64,000 nt of DNA. Origin: Synchiropus splendidus. Lineage: Eukaryota; Chordata; Actinopteri; Syngnathiformes; Callionymidae. The position numbers and the translations under genes were made by a program. Below the pieces are notes generated by a model that saw nothing but the letters and a program-made list of their open reading frames with translations, ran no database searches and was not told the origin of the DNA. Positions 42,513 through 54,300 of this stretch are shown piece by piece. Location of the stretch: positions 11,565,563 through 11,629,562 of the forward strand of contig NC_071348.1 of assembly GCF_027744825.2 (NCBI RefSeq). Direction: 5' to 3'. Within the stretch, counting starts at the first letter, position 1. Every line of letters begins with the position of its first letter.

Positions 42513-45175
42513 TAGATAGATATAGATATAGATAGACTTCATAGGATTCAATATCATACCCTAGAAACTGCATGTTCAGTTTGGTAAGTAAAATCGACTC
42601 AGTGCGAGAGACAAACATATTTTGGCTGCTGCAGACTCAACAAAGACATTATTAAACATTCTTACTCCAGCGGAAATATAAAACACCAATACTCAATACA
42701 TGCTCGCTCTCACTGAGATATGAACAGTGGATTAATATAAGCTACCAGACAACAAAGCCCACAGACTCTCTCAGGGGTCTGCAGTTCTTTGTTAAGTACA
42801 ACTGCAATAACAGTGAGCCGGGTTACTTGCTAAATTTAACTCCTCTGAAGTTATAAATAGGACTCGCCTATCTTTTCTACCGTTTTCCTGTGAAGCTGTG
42901 AATACTTACTCATGAGAGTGGTGGTCCTGTTCTGCACGATGGTCCAGCCCTCCTTGGCTTCTATGATGATGGGCATGATCCGGCTGTTGTGGCGGTAATG
43001 GAAGCGTTCGGGGATCTTTTCCTTCTTGTACACCATCATATACGGGTTTGCATCCAACAGCTTGTGATACACTTCGTCCAGCTTCCCTACAAAGAATTGA
43101 TCATTACATCAGGACATTAAATATGGGGCACAAACTGAGCCTGTCTCACTCTCAGTCACAGGGTGAGCACTCTACAACCAGAGCTACAATCAGAAGGGCA
43201 TCTCAGGACATCAGTGTTCTCCTGTAGGATTTTTTTTTATCACATTAGGAATCTCTACTATGGGGAGGCAGCAGCCGCGGGGGCTGGCTGAGTGCATTGT
43301 ACATCCCTAACCATCCTCCATTAAGGTCTATCTTAAAAGGCCATCCTCTTCGATTGACAGGCGAGTGCTGATATTGCCACACTTCACTATATGTTGAGCT
43401 GCGGATAACTCCCCCTAAAATCTCAGTATAGGGGGTCAATATCTTACAGCAGGGACCCATACTAAACTCTAACCCTGTTCTCTAGACAAGAGATTCTTAA
43501 CCATAGGGCCGGGGCCCATGGTTGGGCCGCGAGCGCCTTCTAGCGGGCCTCTAAAAGTTTGTTTGTTTTCCACCTTTGGGCCATGAGATGCTCAGTTTTA
43601 ACACATTAGCCACATATGGTGGCAGTAGTGTGTCGTTGAATTGACTTGACAGCTGCAAATCTGTGATAGTTACCAACTATGGAGAAGTTCTTGAAAAGAA
43701 AAAATGATAAAGTGATGCCATTTTATGGCAATACTTTCATTTACTTACATCTTCATTGAAGTTTAAATAAAATATATTATTTTCATTTTATGATATTTAG
43801 ATATTATATTTATTTTATTCAGTTTTCCCAGTGTTCTCAACAGTTTTGCATCAAGTGTATTACTTTTGCATACATTTTTTTTGTGTAAATTTGACGAATA
43901 TGGCTTGCACCTGGTTCTGCTGCTGGTTGGACTTTTCAGTGACAAATATCTTTGCAATGATCACGTGGTTTCAGGTCATTTGACAAGGTTTTGGTTTGTC
44001 TATATGTAAGTAGATTAAAAATGGTTATGGATGGATATGGAAATCAAGAGTCGTGAATCAGTTGTATTACTTGTATGGGCCCCGGACCTGCTGGTTCTGG
44101 GAAAGGTGGCCCCAAGATGAAAAAGGTTCAGAGCCCCTGCTCTAGACGCCATACTCAGCATATTCCTGTGACATATAAGCAGCATGGATAAGCCCGTACC
44201 CGTACATTATAACCTCTGCCAGTCAGAGTGACTGTCGCTGAGCCTGTGCCCTGTGGCTGCCAGTGATTTTTCAACTGAAATAATGTCCCACTATGTTGCA
44301 TTCGAATTACCTTTCAGTAAGAGACACTTACCTTCTTGAGGCAGTATTCCAACGACAGGGCTGGTGCCCACCCAGGTGTACAAGTCTCTGCTGACATATT
44401 CGTCCAATTCGATGATCTTATCTGCGAAGAGCTGGGTCATCCCGTGATCACTTGTCACTATGAGATTCACCGTCTCGTACAGTCCTGCCTTCTTCAGTTC
44501 ATTCCGCAGGAAGCCCAGCTTTTCATCGATCCCGGCAATCACCACGTCCATGAGAGAGTTCTCAGGTCCCACGCTGTGCCCGCTTTTGTCCGGTTCCTCC
44601 CAGTACAGAACACCGAAATCAACCGCCTCCGCGGCAGGGGCAGCGAGCCACTCAATAATCCGCTCTACACGGTCTTCAAAGGGAACCGAGGCGTTGTAGG
44701 GGAGGAATTGATTGGGAAACATTCCATGGATCATGACATCGGATCCAGGCCACATTGCCGCCCCACTACGCCCCCCATACTTCTGGATGGTGACCCACAA
44801 GGGCACTGCCTGCTCCCACCACCGAGACTCATAAATGTTCTGGGTCTCCCTGGAGAAGTGCTGGTTCCACACAGGATCAAACATCTCGTCGGACACGATG
44901 CCATGTGACTCTGCGTACAAACCCGTCACCAGGCTGTAGTGGTTCGGAAAGGTTTTGGTGATGTAAACACTGCTCATGTTCTCCACTGTCACCCCTTCCA
45001 CACTGAGGTTGTGGAAGTTCGGCGTCGGCACCCTGTCCACGTAGTCCCAGCGGAACCCATCGAAAGACACGAGGAGCAGCTTCTGGCGATGACCCTGCCC
45101 ATCAATCTGCTCCAGTCGATGGAGAGACACCAGGGGAAGCAGAGCGACCCACAGACAGACTAGAGGCCTGAGCAT
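40886..45175 (-). CDS. enpp5: ENPP5 ectonucleotide pyrophosphatase/phosphodiesterase family member (three coding exons, 492 aa)
   Basis: ENPP5 is a type I membrane protein of the alkaline-phosphatase-like ENPP family, which hydrolyses phosphodiester or pyrophosphate bonds outside the cell; its exact substrate is less settled than for ENPP1-3. Exons 44332-45175, 42910-43086 and 40886-41343 join in phase 1 at both junctions (1479 bp, 492 aa plus stop). There is a hydrophobic signal peptide (residues 1-18). All the expected two-zinc ligands are present: D39 (SFDGF), T75 (the nucleophile, TKTFPNH), D196 and H200 (PDKSGH), D243 and H244 (SDHGM), and H344 (GNHGY). A transmembrane helix lies near 425-445 (FVGSFLGIVMVLGFLFVFI) with a short cytosolic tail containing SQPLLQ, which is shared with ENPP5 and not with the nearest relative ENPP4. 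Confidence 0.94.
41344..42909 (-). other. enpp5: enpp5 second intron
   Basis: Noncoding. It contains the hairpin element 42328-42616, whose loop is a microsatellite. No other structure was recognised. Confidence 0.75.
42328..42616. repeat. Inverted repeat with a GATA/GACG/CAGA microsatellite loop
   Basis: The arms 42367-42411 and 42545-42589 are exact reverse complements over 45 bp. Beyond them the arms continue imperfectly to shared GTCTC(C/T)CGCACTGAGTCGAT outer ends (42331-42351 and about 42593-42615). The 133 bp loop is made of tandem (GATA)n, (GACG)n and (CAGA)n units. The left arm carries a small duplication of CTTACCAA. This may be an inverted-repeat transposon that captured or grew a microsatellite. 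Confidence 0.9.
42910..43086 (-). CDS. enpp5: enpp5 second coding exon (177 bp)
   Basis: Acceptor AG at 43087-43088 and donor GT at 42908-42909. It encodes KLDEVYHKLLDANPYMMVYK, then KEKIPERFHYRHNSRIMPII, then EAKEGWTIVQNRTTTLM. It is phase 1 to phase 1. NRT is a potential N-glycosylation site. Confidence 0.95.
43488..44139. mobile_element. hAT (Charlie-like) element with exact 8-bp target duplication
   Basis: A 652 bp element in the first enpp5 coding intron. CTCTAGAC occurs exactly at 43480-43487 and 44140-44147. The ends form an imperfect inverted repeat: left AAGAGATTCTTAACC, right (- strand) CAGGGGCTCTGAACC. Inside, an ATG at 43679 opens MEKFLKRKNDKVMPF, which resembles the N-terminus of hAT/ZBED-type transposases, but the frame soon stops. 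It is an internally deleted, nonautonomous remnant. Confidence 0.85.
44332..45175 (-). CDS. enpp5: enpp5 first coding exon
   Basis: ATG at 45175-45173, donor GT at 44330-44331, 844 bp. It encodes the signal peptide MLRPLVCLWVALLPLVSLHR and most of the catalytic domain, including SFDGFRWDY, ITKTFPNHYSLVTGLYAESH, SGAAMWPGSDVMIH, FEDRVERIIEW, VLYWEEPDKSGHSVGP and VTSDHGM. The acceptor AG at 45198-45199 leaves 22 bp of 5'UTR in this exon. The frame reads past the donor only to a nearby stop. Confidence 0.96.
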
Positions 45176-46129
45176 GGTGGAGAGTGGTCACTCAAACCTG
45201 CAGGTCCACAACAACAGATTATTACTTCACCTAGTTAACCTAAGGAGGGGACACATACTACAATGTCATTCTTTGTTTCCACTTTTAACTCAAGCTTATC
45301 ATTGACCAAAAAATTGAAATGAACTTCAAAAATGATCAGTTTGAATAGGACTTGTATACAGTCCCATTATAAAATTCATATATAATAAATGGAATGTAAT
45401 TTCATTTTACACAAGATTATTTTTATTTTAAAATAATGTATTAGGCATCTATCATTGTCCAGTAGCTTGCTAATATAATTAAGTAGGTTTAACAGTGAAA
45501 TCTGACACTAATGTCAATAGACATTTGAGGGGATTTCCTGCCACAACTTTATTGAGCAATGTTCAGTCAACAGTCACTTTCACACAAACTTCCAGTCGAT
45601 ATATGAGACATCATAAGTCCCATATACTGAAATTTAGAAAGATATCGATCATTTATTGAACATTTTACTTTTAAATTTTATATATGTTTGTGAGCACTAT
45701 CGATTAACATACTGGAATACAGTCTACAAACACCGAAATACATCCTGCAACTTAAAACCAACCTTAGAAATCCATCAATTTTGCATTTCTTTGCACGATA
45801 TGAATTGCTTAGGTGTTGATTTCACGGCAGAAATGTCATTTTAATTCTAGCACATTTAAGGAGAAGGTGATGTCACTGAAAATTCCAGCCCTTTTTGTCC
45901 TACTCGTCAAGCAAATACGGACCGAGCTACGAACAAAAGCATGTAATTCCGCACAAAACAATCAAATATGAGCCGAGCTCAGTCGCCTGCAGCGCAGTTG
46001 ACAGCTCCAACACGTCATGCAACAAAAGAAGACACCTACACACACACCTTAGCGCGCGTGCTGTCACTGAAAAGCGCTTCTAAAAAAGACTTTTAAAAGG
46101 CGAAAATGCACAAGCATATCGCAGCCTAC

Positions 46130-46200
46130 CTTGTTATCTGATCCCGCACTGGACCAGTCGCGCACTGCACACCCAGATAAACAGCCGGGCTGGCGTGACA
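46130..46200 (-). other. enpp5: Probable noncoding first exon and promoter of enpp5
   Basis: On the - strand a sequence ending ATCAGATAACAAG meets a strong GTAGGC donor (GT at 46128-46129). The surrounding 45.97-46.35 kb is GC-richer. It would splice to the acceptor at 45198-45199. The upstream end is a guess. Confidence 0.4.
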
Positions 46201-48019
46201 GCAGGAAGTCCCGCCCACTGACTCATATCTTGGTTTCATTTACTGCTCTGTGCCATTGCACGAGTAGATTGTACACTGCAGTCTTACACGTTTATTGATA
46301 CTTCTCTCAGGAGCGTGCGTCCTGAGAGAAAAGCGCATCCTTAATTCTGAAGTGCCAGACAAGCGCACCAGTCAATGACGTAATGCGGGGTGAGTCTGGC
46401 TGAGGAGGGGAGGGGGGGGCAAGTTCCGCTGCTATTAATAGACAGTCACCTCGGGTTAGACGCGTTTTTTAACAAAGAAAATGCACTGAATTCCCGATGG
46501 ATTTTCTGCTGTTCACACATGAATTATTTATTTTTGTATTCGTTTTTCTCTGGAACGAGGAGCAAGCCCGCGGAATATAGATAAGAGAGGAGGGCTGGCG
46601 TTTATAATAAAATATAAAAATATCATAGATTGGTTGTACTCAAATTGAATAAGTCTGTATTTAATATTCATGAACGACTGCGCGTCCTGTCGCCCTCAAT
46701 CCAGTGGTTTCCAGACGCCTGGCATGACCTCTCGCGTCCACTAGATGTCAGTTAAGTTTCTCCTTGGGAGGTCTTTTTCCTTATACACAATACACAGCAA
46801 TTCTCAAGTCATCAAAAAATAAGACTTATTTTACATTGACTAAATAAATGGATGCACCAATATAGATCATTATTTTCATATAAAGTTATGCGATGAGTTC
46901 CAGCTTATTAGTAGAACAGTGAGTTTCTTTTCTCTCATTGTTATATTTGATCTGGTCCTTCACATCTTCATCTCTGCCACTTCTGACTCTGCTGTCAGTC
47001 ACCTATCTAATCCTGGCAGCTCTCACCAATGCCCTACTGTACTGTCATCATTTCAACAAAAACCTTAGCAGTAAAGAACTTTCACCCATTAGAATGCTTT
47101 GTAGAAAAGAAAAAAGCCTCTATAAACATTGGGTATTATTTGCTCTCCCACTTAGTTTGCAGCTTGCATTACCTGTTATGCTCTCAGATTTAAGCCCAAC
47201 TAAGTCATATATCATTAAATGGAGGCAAAAATGTCACAGTAGAGAGCCCTCCTGTACAGAGACAATGTTTGAATAGCACAGCTTTGTTTCGAACATCTCT
47301 AGATTGGTCCACTGCTGTCCATGCAAAGTGGTCACTTTCTTTAATGCGTGCCACGCTCTCTTGTAATAGACCCCACTCCGCTCAACAGAGAACTCAATTC
47401 ACTTCAATAAAAGTTTTGTATAGACCACTGGTTGAGAATCTCTAATTTAAACTATATGCTTTCCAGTCCTCTTGTCATCTTCATCCAGCATGTTCCCTGA
47501 GTACTGTTCCGCAAAGCTTCTCCATAAACATAAAATAACCTAAATAAATAAACAATATAATGTAAATATATTCTATTATATAATACAGAATTTATATTTT
47601 TTTTATTCAACACTAAAGTAATTTTTTCAACATTATTATTGTGTCATATATGGTAAATACAGTATGAACATTTAAAATAAATAATAATTAACTGTAATAT
47701 TGGAAAATCAAATGTAATACAGACCTTAAGATGTATTAACATAACAGTAAAATACTACAGCAAAATGTGTAAATACCACAATGGATGGATATTGAATCAT
47801 AATTTCATTTTTAATTTTCACTATCTCTTTTCAATATATTTGTAAATTTTGTCTCTTGTTCATGGCACTTTACAAAGCTTTCAGTCTACAAGGCACAATG
47901 CTTTTCTGGAGTTCGTTTCCATTGTGCCTTTGTGCACATTCGGTTCTAGTCTTTTGTGTTTGTGTCCTTAACAATATTTACTACATTACCCAGATTCCCC
48001 GAGAGCCCAGTCTCCATTC

Positions 48020-48206
48020 ATTGGTTTGTCTCCGCTTTCCCTCTCAGTCCCGAGCCTGGAATCAATGCGCACAAAGAGCGCGCCACCAATCAGCGTTTCG
48101 CTGTAATAAATCTCTAACCAATCACCACACGCCTTTTATTCACAATGACACCAGACTGGCCAATCGGGGCACAGGACAAGAGAGGGATCTGTCCCCTCCA
48201 GCCAAT
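48020..48206 (+). promoter_or_regulatory. hmgn3: hmgn3 promoter with five CCAAT boxes
   Basis: CCAAT at 48086-48090, 48118-48122, 48160-48164 and 48202-48206 on the + strand, and ATTGG at 48020-48024 (the inverted box). The last four are spaced 32, 42 and 42 bp apart. Such clusters bind NF-Y, and the ATG lies 160 bp downstream of the last one. NF-Y use is inferred. Confidence 0.55.
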
Positions 48207-48366
48207 GGCTGCGGCAGTCACAGACTTTCTGGGAGCGCATATAATCAACATATTATCGAAGGTGCTTTAGATATCGATCCAGAATTCGAGGCGGTTCAAA
48301 TTCCCATCTACCTAACCTGCAACCTTGACCTTCATTTTTACGCTCCCGCGGTGCAGCAGTCAAAAA

Positions 48367-48381
48367 TGCCGAAGAGAAAGG
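48367..48381 (+). CDS. hmgn3: hmgn3 exon 1 (MPKRK)
   Basis: 15 bp coding, ATG to a GTGAGT donor (GT at 48382-48383). The short MPKRK first exon is typical of HMGN genes. The ATG context AAAAATGC is acceptable. About 160 bp of 5'UTR/promoter separates it from the last CCAAT box. Confidence 0.95.
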
Positions 48382-51300
48382 TGAGTGTTTCTCTGTGGGT
48401 GTATTGATGTAAATGATCGGTGGTGCATGGCGACGTCGAGACAAGTGCGCGGATGCCAAACTTTGAGAATGCTGCCTTTTCAGAATTTCTAACAGTGGGA
48501 TTTACTCCACCCTATGTTGATTTTTAAAGAATGTATCATCGTAAATACGCCGTTATGGATCTCAACCAACGGTTTGCCCGCAGCTCCAGCGTCCACAGCG
48601 CGCACTGGCGAATGTCAGAGCAGCAGCCTGGAGAATAAATGGATGCGTAAATCCCACGAAGACCGTGTGTGGCAGTAATATTGACGCCAATATATAAAAA
48701 AATCTGATCTTAAAAACCACCCCGGTAACACGTTAATTCTCCCTGTGGGATGGATGAACCATTCTAGATGGAGAGAGAAAGGAGAGAAGACAATAGTGAC
48801 CGAGTAAAAAGAGCGTGGGTACTATCCAAACAAGTGCACGGAGAGCTCCAGAGCATTGTACCGGTGTACACGCGGAACCTGGCTTTTCGGCAAGTGCCAT
48901 TGTCTGTGTACATTCGCCTTTGAGGACAGAAAATGGGGGGCCACCAGGGGCGGAGGTCGCCCACATGCAAATGATGCGAGTGGAATGTCCCATTATTCTT
49001 CCTGCACCCAAAAGGATGAGGCGCTGAAAGACTTACAGTGGCAGCCTGTTTTATTATCGCGTTTCTCGTATCAATTTGATACAATTTAGGTTCATGAAAG
49101 TTGTGGGCAATATTTTTGAAGATGCAATGCCTGGTTTATGGGCCAAATTCGGCCCATTACATCGATTTATGCGGCCTGCAAGCACGTGAAATTTGGCTTA
49201 AGAATAATGACTCTATTGTTGTTTTGTTTACTTTTTGAATTGTTTAGCATGATGTTGTCTTGCTAGTAACTTCCACTCCATTATTTCTGAGCTGGGATGA
49301 CAATAAATATTGCGAAAATATCTTTCATGAATCTTCATTCACCCACTACTTGTGTTTCCTCTGTAGAATTTAGGAATGTCAAAAATTCAGAGATTCAGAC
49401 AGAAGACAATTTAATGAGAGATCCCACCTGAAATAATTTACTGTAATTTCCGGACTGTGAGCTGCTGCTTCCTGCGGCTTATACGACAACGTGGCTAGCT
49501 TATGGATTTTCTCTGGCTAACAGGCTTCATACCCCCAAGATATTGAGCCTCTCAAATTTTTAAACCGCTACTTGAAAATCACTGACCTTTTTATCTCTCG
49601 TAGAATCTGTCATGTCTGACAGACTGCTCTGCCAGTTTTATTTAGGGGTTAAATTGAGCTGTCTCTGTGCTGTCCCCAATGTATCTCATGTCTCTTAACA
49701 GTTGACTTTAACTACAGACCGTCTGGACACATTTCCTAGATGCTATTGAAGAAATATTAGAAATAACATGAAATAACTATTCTCAAAATCATTATCCAAA
49801 CTGTCAGTCCATTGTCTAGTGTGATCAAAAATATACATTTTTGAACCAAAGTCCACTAAAATCTCCACAACTGTCAAACGCTGTGGCGCTAGAGAACACA
49901 GCGTGGCGTAATGTTCCTGTCGTGTTCATGCATGGAAGTCCAATGCAGCGAGTGTGTGATTATCGTATTTATCGCGTGATGCAAAATTCTCATGTTTTTG
50001 GATGGTATACCGTGTTTGAAAAGTTGTCGCCCATCCCTACTCTGAGTTATTCAACACCACTCGCTTCCAAAAAAATGTTCAATGTTCAATGGAGGTGATA
50101 GTTTCTGGCGTCCTTTAAATTAGCATTACATTTCAGCCAGCTGTTTACAGCTCTTGCGGGCCACACAAAGTGACTTCGCCAGCTGTGTTTAGTCCCCAGT
50201 GTCCCTTTGACAAATGCATCTATGGAGAGACCCAACAGTGGAAACTAGCTAGCTAAAGAGAGCGAGTCCTTGCGCAGACACAGTAAAGAATGGTCTGTGG
50301 TCAATACTTATCTGTAGAATTGTGTATACATATATTATTATTAAACATGATATCTTTTATGATATTCATTTAGTAGAGGTGGTAATCTTTTACGATCTCA
50401 CAAAATTGATTTTTCAGATCCAAACAATTTTATTCGTAATGGTTTCTGATCGTATCTAATCTACTTTCCAAAAAAGTGTCTCCTACACAAGTATAAAGTT
50501 TTAAATATTTATCCATGCTGAGATGGAATTGTTGCACCTGCTACTTAAAAGCAATATCAATATATATCAAAATTTTATTTAATTCAAAAAATGAAAATAG
50601 TTCAGTTAAATATGTTGCCTTCTAAATTCTGAGGCAAGTGCCTTTTCTGGCAACTGTGTAGTCTCTTGGTAAAGCTGCGGCACAGCTGTCGCACTGAAAA
50701 ACGTGCCGGCTTCGGCGTCTGTGACGCACAGACGACTGTTCCGTGTGTCTGTGATGTCAGGGTGTAGCAGAATACGAGCCAGAGTATTTATGTTGCCAAA
50801 GCACTTGATCTATGTTTTGCAATGTTTGCAAACTTTGTCCAGCGCAGTATTTCAGAGCGTTTGATAAAACCCAAAATGATGCCAAATGCTAGCCTTTCGC
50901 AAAGCTGGTAGGATCTCCTTCCCCACCAGCTTTGTTTTGGTATAGCCCATGCATGCACACCAGAACTGCGCAGTGACGTCAGGATGTCGTACGTAGCGAC
51001 AAAATGGCGGCAAACTTTGTTTTTTTATAAACACAAAAAGCAAATGTAGTTGGTTCATAAAGCCGGTTTACAAAAATTGCTTAGATTCTAAATATTTGCT
51101 ACGTTCACGTTGGTTAAAGTTCAGTTGAAAACCGACATTGTTGCTCTATTGAATTGAATTACTTCAGCATACTGGATGCTAATGCTAACGTTCCCTCTTC
51201 CAGTCTCCAGAAGGTGCAGAGGGCAAGGAGGCCTCTAAAGTCACAAAACACGAGGTGAAGTTTACTGTTTTGTTGCCTGGCTTTGTGAGTTTGTTTGCAG

Positions 51301-54300
51301 TGTTTCGTGACTAATTATGCTTCCTAATACAATGTGCTATAGATTAAGAACAGTAAATGAGGAGGATATGCTCAAGGTACAAATGATACCTGTCTCTCTT
51401 TCTCTCTCTCTGTCACTCCCTTGATCATCTTTTGCTCCCACAGCCAACCAGGAGGTCAGAGCGGTTGTCCCTGGTGAGTGTCCTTCTCTCCTTCCTGTCC
51501 TCACTGCTCTCACTGTCTTTCACATCCCACTTCAGTTCGTGGACCTCAGTTTCAGCTTAGCCGCAAGGAAATATTCGTAACAAGGGTTGTGCTTTTTTGT
51601 GTCTGGCTTTATATGCATGGCTGTCTTTGTTGTCTTTTATCTGTCTTGTCTGTGATTATGTAATGCTGTATTTTTATAGCCAATAAATAATGACACTTTT
51701 ATCCAAAGCCACGTTTATGGGTCTTAGCTGGTTACCTCACAGGGTTTCTGCAGCATCTTCTGCACAAAAGATGGATGGAGAGATTCGAAGGCCCGTGTGC
51801 GCCATCTTGAATTTGGAGTTGAACCATGGATCATTGCGTGTACAAATAAAAAAAAACACGCACATTTAAGTGAGTCCAGAAAGGTGTAGCTTCGCAAAGA
51901 TGTGCAGCGTAGCGTAGCATTTAGGACCTCAGACAGCGCGTCGTGAAAAACGCAGAAATTATTAAAGAAAGTCCCAAACGCAAAACAAATACAAAGTTAG
52001 CAGCATACCAAGTGATTTAAGATGCACACCAAAGAGGTGTTTAGGGCTGAACGGTATTAGAATCAGAATCAACAAAACTTTATTTTGACTACGGCTGGGC
52101 GATCTGACCAAATTTTCATGTTCATGTTTTTTTTAAAAATCACACTTGGTTTTGGTATTTTTTTATGGGTGTTCTTAAACACACTTTCTTCTATTGTTTG
52201 ACTCTAAACAGCACATTTGCAGTCGTAAAGCTGAATCATGATGAGATAAATCTTTGCTCATTTTTAAAGGTACTTATTTTTGTGTATATTTTTGAGTTTG
52301 CTGGAAATTAGAAATTCTAAACAATTTCCTTTTCTAAATTAAATTTATTTAAACTGCTTTGAATAAATGATGTGCTTAGTAGATACACACACATATGTGT
52401 GACACTACCATATTAAACATCATTACTTAAGAATTCAACTTAAGTCAATAATCAATTCTGGCATGAATATTGAATATTGAGTTGTTGATCAATGACAAGA
52501 ATGAAACAAGGTGTGTGGTTGGCTGGTCTTGACTGTAGGTTAAAGGGCAGATTATGTGTGCCACCTCTTCAGCTTTTCATGTCAGCAGGAGAGGGAAGCT
52601 TTGATGTTAATGATGATGTCTTTTAAAGTCTCAATATAGATTAGATAATAATATGTTGTTCACCCCAAGAGTTGATTCAGTAGGTAGCTTGCAGACAAAT
52701 GATGACGTTTGTCTATTTATTTTCATTTACAGTCAAAAAATATGGTGCAGTACACCATTGATGTCTGGAATATGTTACATAGACAAAAATATAAACAAAA
52801 TACTTTTGCTCACTGTGGGCTGCTTTTCAGGTCTTTTTTTTTTTTCAGGTCAATGGGAAAGCATGTGAACACGCTATTTATGTTCCTAGATACCGCATGC
52901 TCAAATGTTTTGCTAGTGTTTGATGAACTAAATGGAAAAAAAAATAGTACGAACATGATCACAATATTAAATACACTGTTGGATATAACACTGTGACATA
53001 AACATGAACAACTTTAACAGTATTTCATATTTGGCTGCATGCATTTACAAGTGAAAGTAACTAGCCGTGAGCAGACTTTATCTGATATAATTTTCATTTT
53101 TTACTGCCCCAACATCAGCATTGAGTTGCAACTGATGACAAAAGTTGTGAATGTAAGAATAACAGTAGATTATCACACAAATCTAGTGGCCTCCAAACAC
53201 ACAACAATGCAAGCACACTGTTTGCACCATTTCAAAAATTCCTTAAAGCTTAACAACATTGAATTTGTTCAGTGTCCTCTCCATTATATGACTCTGCTAC
53301 TACAGTATCATTTTAGATATTGATCATGCAGCTTCAAATATCTTTGTCCTCCTATTTGTGTTGTCATTGTTTTCTTTGCAGTCTGTTGTTTCTCCTTCTG
53401 TGTGTCTGTTTGAGCGTGTTGCTGTCGGTGTCCCTCACTAACGTTGAAACTTATTTTATTATAAGGTAAATTATAACTGAAATAAATATGCAGTAGAAAA
53501 GTACTACAGCGCATTGTGTTCATTAAAAAAAAAACACTTAGCGTGTTCATTTGGCACTGAATTCTTTCCATTAGCCAAGATAGTAAACATTTATGACTTT
53601 TTATGACACAAGTTACTAAAAGCAAAACAATATTTGTCTCACTTTCTGTTCATATTTCATCTTAGGAATCACAACTGTTCACAGTGCTTGAAGTGCTGGA
53701 ACTTAAAGTTGGTATGTCTAAAATAATAGACATTAAGAGTTTGACAATCCAGATTAAAAAGTTGCTATCAAGCACTATATATATATTTTATTAGTCTATG
53801 TCAAAAACAGTTGAGCGGTGAGCCAGAAACAATCCCAACATCAAGCTATGGATGTTTATCTTCACGCTTCTTTCATGAAATGCCGCAAACAGGTTTCAAT
53901 TTGGATCAGTACTCACTAACCTCTGTCAACTCTGCAGAGACCCGCGCCACCAAAACCCGAGGTGAAGCCCAAGAAGGCCGTTGTCAAGGTAATGTGACGC
54001 ATTGAAGTTAGTCATTTTTGTAGTACTAAATTGAGTCATCACTAGGCGCAAAGTTTCCCTCTGACAGATCATTAACACACGCGCCAACTCACTGTTCACA
54101 CACACAGTGAAACGCATGTACTTATTATCAGACATTGATTTTAGGCATTTCTGAAGCTGAAAAACTTGCTTAATAATATGTGTGACTGTAACAATATCAA
54201 TCCTTGCTGTGAATGAATGACTATCATATCCTTATTATGTATAAGTTTAAACACAACCAACTTAAAAATGTCATTCCTGCTGCACAAAATACTGCATTAT

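Larger units (their letters stand above)
45198..48366. other. enpp5-hmgn3 head-to-head interval
   Basis: It contains the probable enpp5 noncoding exon (46130-46200), AT-rich sequence at 46.6-47.8 kb, and the hmgn3 promoter and 5'UTR (about 48.0-48.37 kb). Short ORFs at 46938-47276 and 47856-48407 show no family similarity; the latter runs through the promoter into exon 1 in a wrong frame. No RCAN2-like exon was seen. Confidence 0.6.

Noticed and set aside
44336..44908. 190-codon ORF on the + strand
   Set aside because: Antisense to the enpp5 catalytic exon, whose reading on the - strand has all metal-binding motifs and good splice sites.
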